Source: Euperipatoides rowelli
Taxonomy: Eukaryota; Onychophora; Udeonychophora; Euonychophora; Peripatopsidae
NCBI GenBank assembly: GCA_003024985.2
Contig: PXIH01S0037383.1
DNA length: 10,364 bases
Reading direction: 5' to 3' (one strand)
This document shows positions 8,546 through 10,364 of the stretch, one piece after another. The translations under genes and the position numbers were made by a program. Position 1 is the stretch's first letter. Every line of letters starts with the position of its first letter. A model generated the notes under the pieces. The model did not search any database and was not told the DNA's origin. It saw nothing but the letters and a program-made list of their open reading frames with translations.

Positions 8546-8611
8546 TACAACTTTATATTAATACTTCTGTATGTAAGAAAACCTCCACTTGGTCTTCCTT
8601 AATTGAAGCTT
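8546..8611 (+). repeat. Direct repeat, copy 2 (right of hammerhead)
   Basis: Gap-free match to 8191-8256 (55 of 66). No hammerhead is found at the position 355 bp after the first one (about 8757-8795), so if the unit was ever tandem, only 1.2 units remain or the second has decayed. Confidence 0.85.
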
Positions 8612-9061
8612 TTCGATAGTTTTTTAGTATAATAGTTTCCATCCCCTAAGCTTAAATGTAGACAATTTCTGTAGATATATCTAAGGTTGTTAAAGTGTTG
8701 GAAAAAAGGTAAAGACATGTCTGTATTCAAAAGTTTGTGTTGAGATGTGTTTTCCCATGAGTTAGGGTAAAGATCTAAGTGTTCAGAACCATCCTTAAGG
8801 GTGTAAGTGGTAGGTTAAAAGCTCTTGGTTGATGATCGATTTTTACTCGTTAATATCAGAGGATAATAATACTGTCTTTCTCTCTCATTTTCACAACCTC
8901 ACATCTATACGAGAGTTCTAGTTTTTAACCATCTTGTCCACAGGAAATGAAATCATAGAAATAACTGCAGAATGACCTAGAACACAGGAAGTTATGTAAA
9001 TGTCATGCGTAAGAACTTATTAAAATTAAAAAAAAATTATATATGGTATTGGCTAAAAAGT
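8612..9061. other. AT-rich gene-free stretch
   Basis: No gene, RNA or convincing repeat is visible between the second direct repeat and the tandem array. Confidence 0.5.
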
Positions 9062-9570
9062 TAAGTATTTCACCAATCGATCTGCACACATTAATGACCT
9101 CAAATATGGTTCAAAAACGGTAAGTGTGACATCACGCATATCTAATAGCATAATTCCTAATAAAAAGGTCATAGCTGGTCGGGAGTGGCCAAAACACTTT
9201 GCAAAAATTTGAAAAAAAATTTGAAAAAAAAAACCTAAGTATTTTGTGCATCATTCTGCGCACCTTAATAGCTCACATCCAGTTCAAAATCGGTAGGTAA
9301 GACATCATGCATATCTACTAGCAGAATTCCATACATCAAGTTCATAGCTCATTGAAGGGGGTTAGAGCACTTCAGAAAAAATAGAAAAAAATACACAAAA
9401 CACTAAGTATTTTATCCATCAATCTGCTCATTTTAACAAGCTCACATTCAGCTCAAAATAAGTAGGTATGATGTTGTGGGTATCTAGTATCATAGTTCCA
9501 AACATTAAGGTCATCGCTCAACGCAGGTGGGTGTGGTACTTTGGCAAAAATCGGAATAAAAATAATGAAA
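9062..9570. repeat. Three-unit tandem array, about 170 bp
   Basis: Units start with TAAGTATTT at 9062, 9236 and 9404 (periods 174 and 168). Each shares CATC or AATC..TCTGC, CTCA, a TTCAAAA or CTCAAAA block, GTAGGTA-like and CATATCTA-like words, TTCATAGCTC or TCATAGCTG, and a closing A-rich stretch. The units are clearly diverged from one another, so the array is old. Left and right ends are approximate. The GTTCAAAA word is not a convincing Pol III B box. Confidence 0.85.
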
Positions 9571-9598
9571 CAATGCTCCAAGATGATGGAGCATCGTT
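9569..9598. repeat. Hairpin at the right edge of the array
   Basis: ATGCTCCA (9573-9580) and TGGAGCAT (9587-9594) pair perfectly around a 6-nt loop. After one mismatch a further 3 bp pair (AAC/GTT), giving a stem over 9569-9598. Confidence 0.8.
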
Positions 9599-10280
9599 AT
9601 GCGCACTCGATTGATGACATATAGAGATTATATTATCCAGAATCCATTGCTAAACAAATGGCCATCGAAAAAAATTGCATGTCAGCTTGGATTTTTAAAA
9701 AATACCCAAAATGCATTGAAAATGACCCCAGATGCATTCTGGGTTAATTAAAAAAGTTTCCTAAGTTTTCCTTCAGAAAACTTTGGAAATAACATTGAGA
9801 ATAAACAAATGAGGAACACAGTCCTTTGGAAAATTTTGTGATTTTCCAGAAATGGTCGAGAGAAATTTCAGGAATGTTTGGGAATACTCGGAATGAATGT
9901 TTGGGAATTTCTGTGATGATGCCACTTGCTCATTTGCATATGCAAATTTATGTAAATTTATGCAAATGAGATGCAAATTTATGTAAATAAGCCACATCCC
10001 CTCACTGAAATTACTGAATATTCCCAAGTAAGATGTCATACCAAAGGAATTATGGGTAATAGGCAATGAATTCTGGGAAAATTATATCAGATCCCCCATG
10101 GTTCCCCAGTGCATAGAGGATGCTCAAATCTGATTGGTTGGACAGAATCAGCTATTTAACCTACTCTTCAGAAACAGCCTGAGTTACATTTTTAAAAAGT
10201 TTATTTGTACCCCTACCGACTGCTTCTGCTAAATAATATTATGTCTATTGTTTATTATGAACATTTTTTTGTATTAATCT
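9599..10280. other. Repeat-rich noncoding stretch with inverted repeats
   Basis: No supported gene. ACCCAAAATGCAT (9704-9716) faces ATGCATTCTGGGT (9732-9744), 12 of 13 pairs. GAATGTTTGGGAAT is repeated at 9872-9885 and 9895-9908. ATTGG at about 10132-10138 with TATTTAA at about 10153 resembles CCAAT and TATA elements, flanked by CTGATT/AATCAG (10130-10135, 10146-10151), but no transcript follows in the window. A 97-codon minus-strand frame (9773-10066) runs across these repeats and is not called. Confidence 0.5.
9929..9988. repeat. 12-bp inverted repeat and 18-bp direct repeat with ATGCAAAT
   Basis: CTCATTTGCATA (9929-9940) is the exact reverse complement of TATGCAAATGAG (9959-9970), loop 18 nt. 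Overlapping it, ATGCAAATTTATGTAAAT occurs at 9940-9957 and again at 9971-9988. Several ATGCAAAT or ATTTGCAT octamers result, which match the POU-factor octamer consensus. Whether this is regulatory or just a transposon remnant is open. Confidence 0.85.
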
Positions 10281-10364
10281 TACTATATAAAGCTCAACTT
10301 ATGTGTGTATGTATGTTCCACCATCACTCAAGAACGCTGGGAGCAATTTACACCAAACTTGGTA
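10281..10364 (+). repeat. Start of a dispersed repeat
   Basis: TATATAAAGCTCAACTTATG leads into a TGTGTGTATGTATGTTCC run, then a stretch ending CACCAAACTTGGTA at the window edge. This arrangement (TATAAAG, short TGTA repeats, then ACCAAACTTGG) is typical of dispersed repeats in invertebrate genomes. The last bases resemble the CAAACTTG start of the unit at 1-440. Cut by the window end. Confidence 0.55.

Noticed and set aside
8757-8795. Second hammerhead at the 355-bp offset
   Set aside because: No CTGATGA or CGAAAC core is present there on either strand.
9062-9570. tRNA-derived SINE array via GGTTCAAAA words
   Set aside because: The match to a Pol III B box is partial, no A box lies at the right distance, and no tRNA fold is seen.
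9773-10066. 97-codon minus-strand frame
   Set aside because: Its text is produced by the inverted and direct repeats in this stretch and contains no recognisable domain.

Overview
This window looks like AT-rich, repeat-laden DNA from an animal, most likely an invertebrate. There is no bacterial-type gene packing. The only host gene part I can support is one exon behind a canonical splice acceptor. Most other recognisable sequence is broken non-LTR retrotransposon (LINE), tandem arrays, long homopolymer runs and hairpin-forming repeats. Isolated N bases show it is an unpolished assembly. I cannot name the species.

Layout: 1-440 is a tandem array of roughly 126-180 bp units carrying G-runs. 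441-1326 is AT-rich with no gene. 1327-2471 (+) is a 5'-truncated, frameshifted LINE 3' end (LINE-A) with a CCHC zinc-knuckle-like end. 2472-3325 is AT-rich and probably intronic. 3326-3595 (+) is the terminal coding exon of a histidine acid phosphatase, beginning exactly at the catalytic His-Asp pair. 3596-4984 is its 3' flank. 4985-5830 (-) is a second decayed LINE (LINE-B) covering the reverse transcriptase palm and C-terminal region. 5898-6760 (+) is a third LINE (LINE-C), head-to-head with LINE-B. Its presumed 3' region runs to a poly(A) tail at 7552 and includes a large palindrome and a GC-richer segment with two hairpins.

7553-9061 is AT-rich and has no coding signal, but it holds the most interesting item in the window: a complete hammerhead ribozyme core at 8402-8439 (+), type I topology. 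It has a 4-bp helix I, a GACC/GGTC helix II and a minimal 2-bp helix III, with predicted cleavage after 8435. It lies between two 66-bp direct repeats offset by 355 bp. This resembles the hammerheads of Penelope-like elements and retrozymes, although no partner open reading frame and no second ribozyme copy is visible. 9062-9570 is a three-unit array of about 170 bp. 9569-10280 holds several hairpin or inverted repeats. From 10281 a dispersed repeat begins whose last bases resemble the unit that opens the window.

The genes do not form a pathway. The phosphatase exon is the host gene, and the rest is mobile-element sediment around it, with LINE-A probably lying in its last intron.
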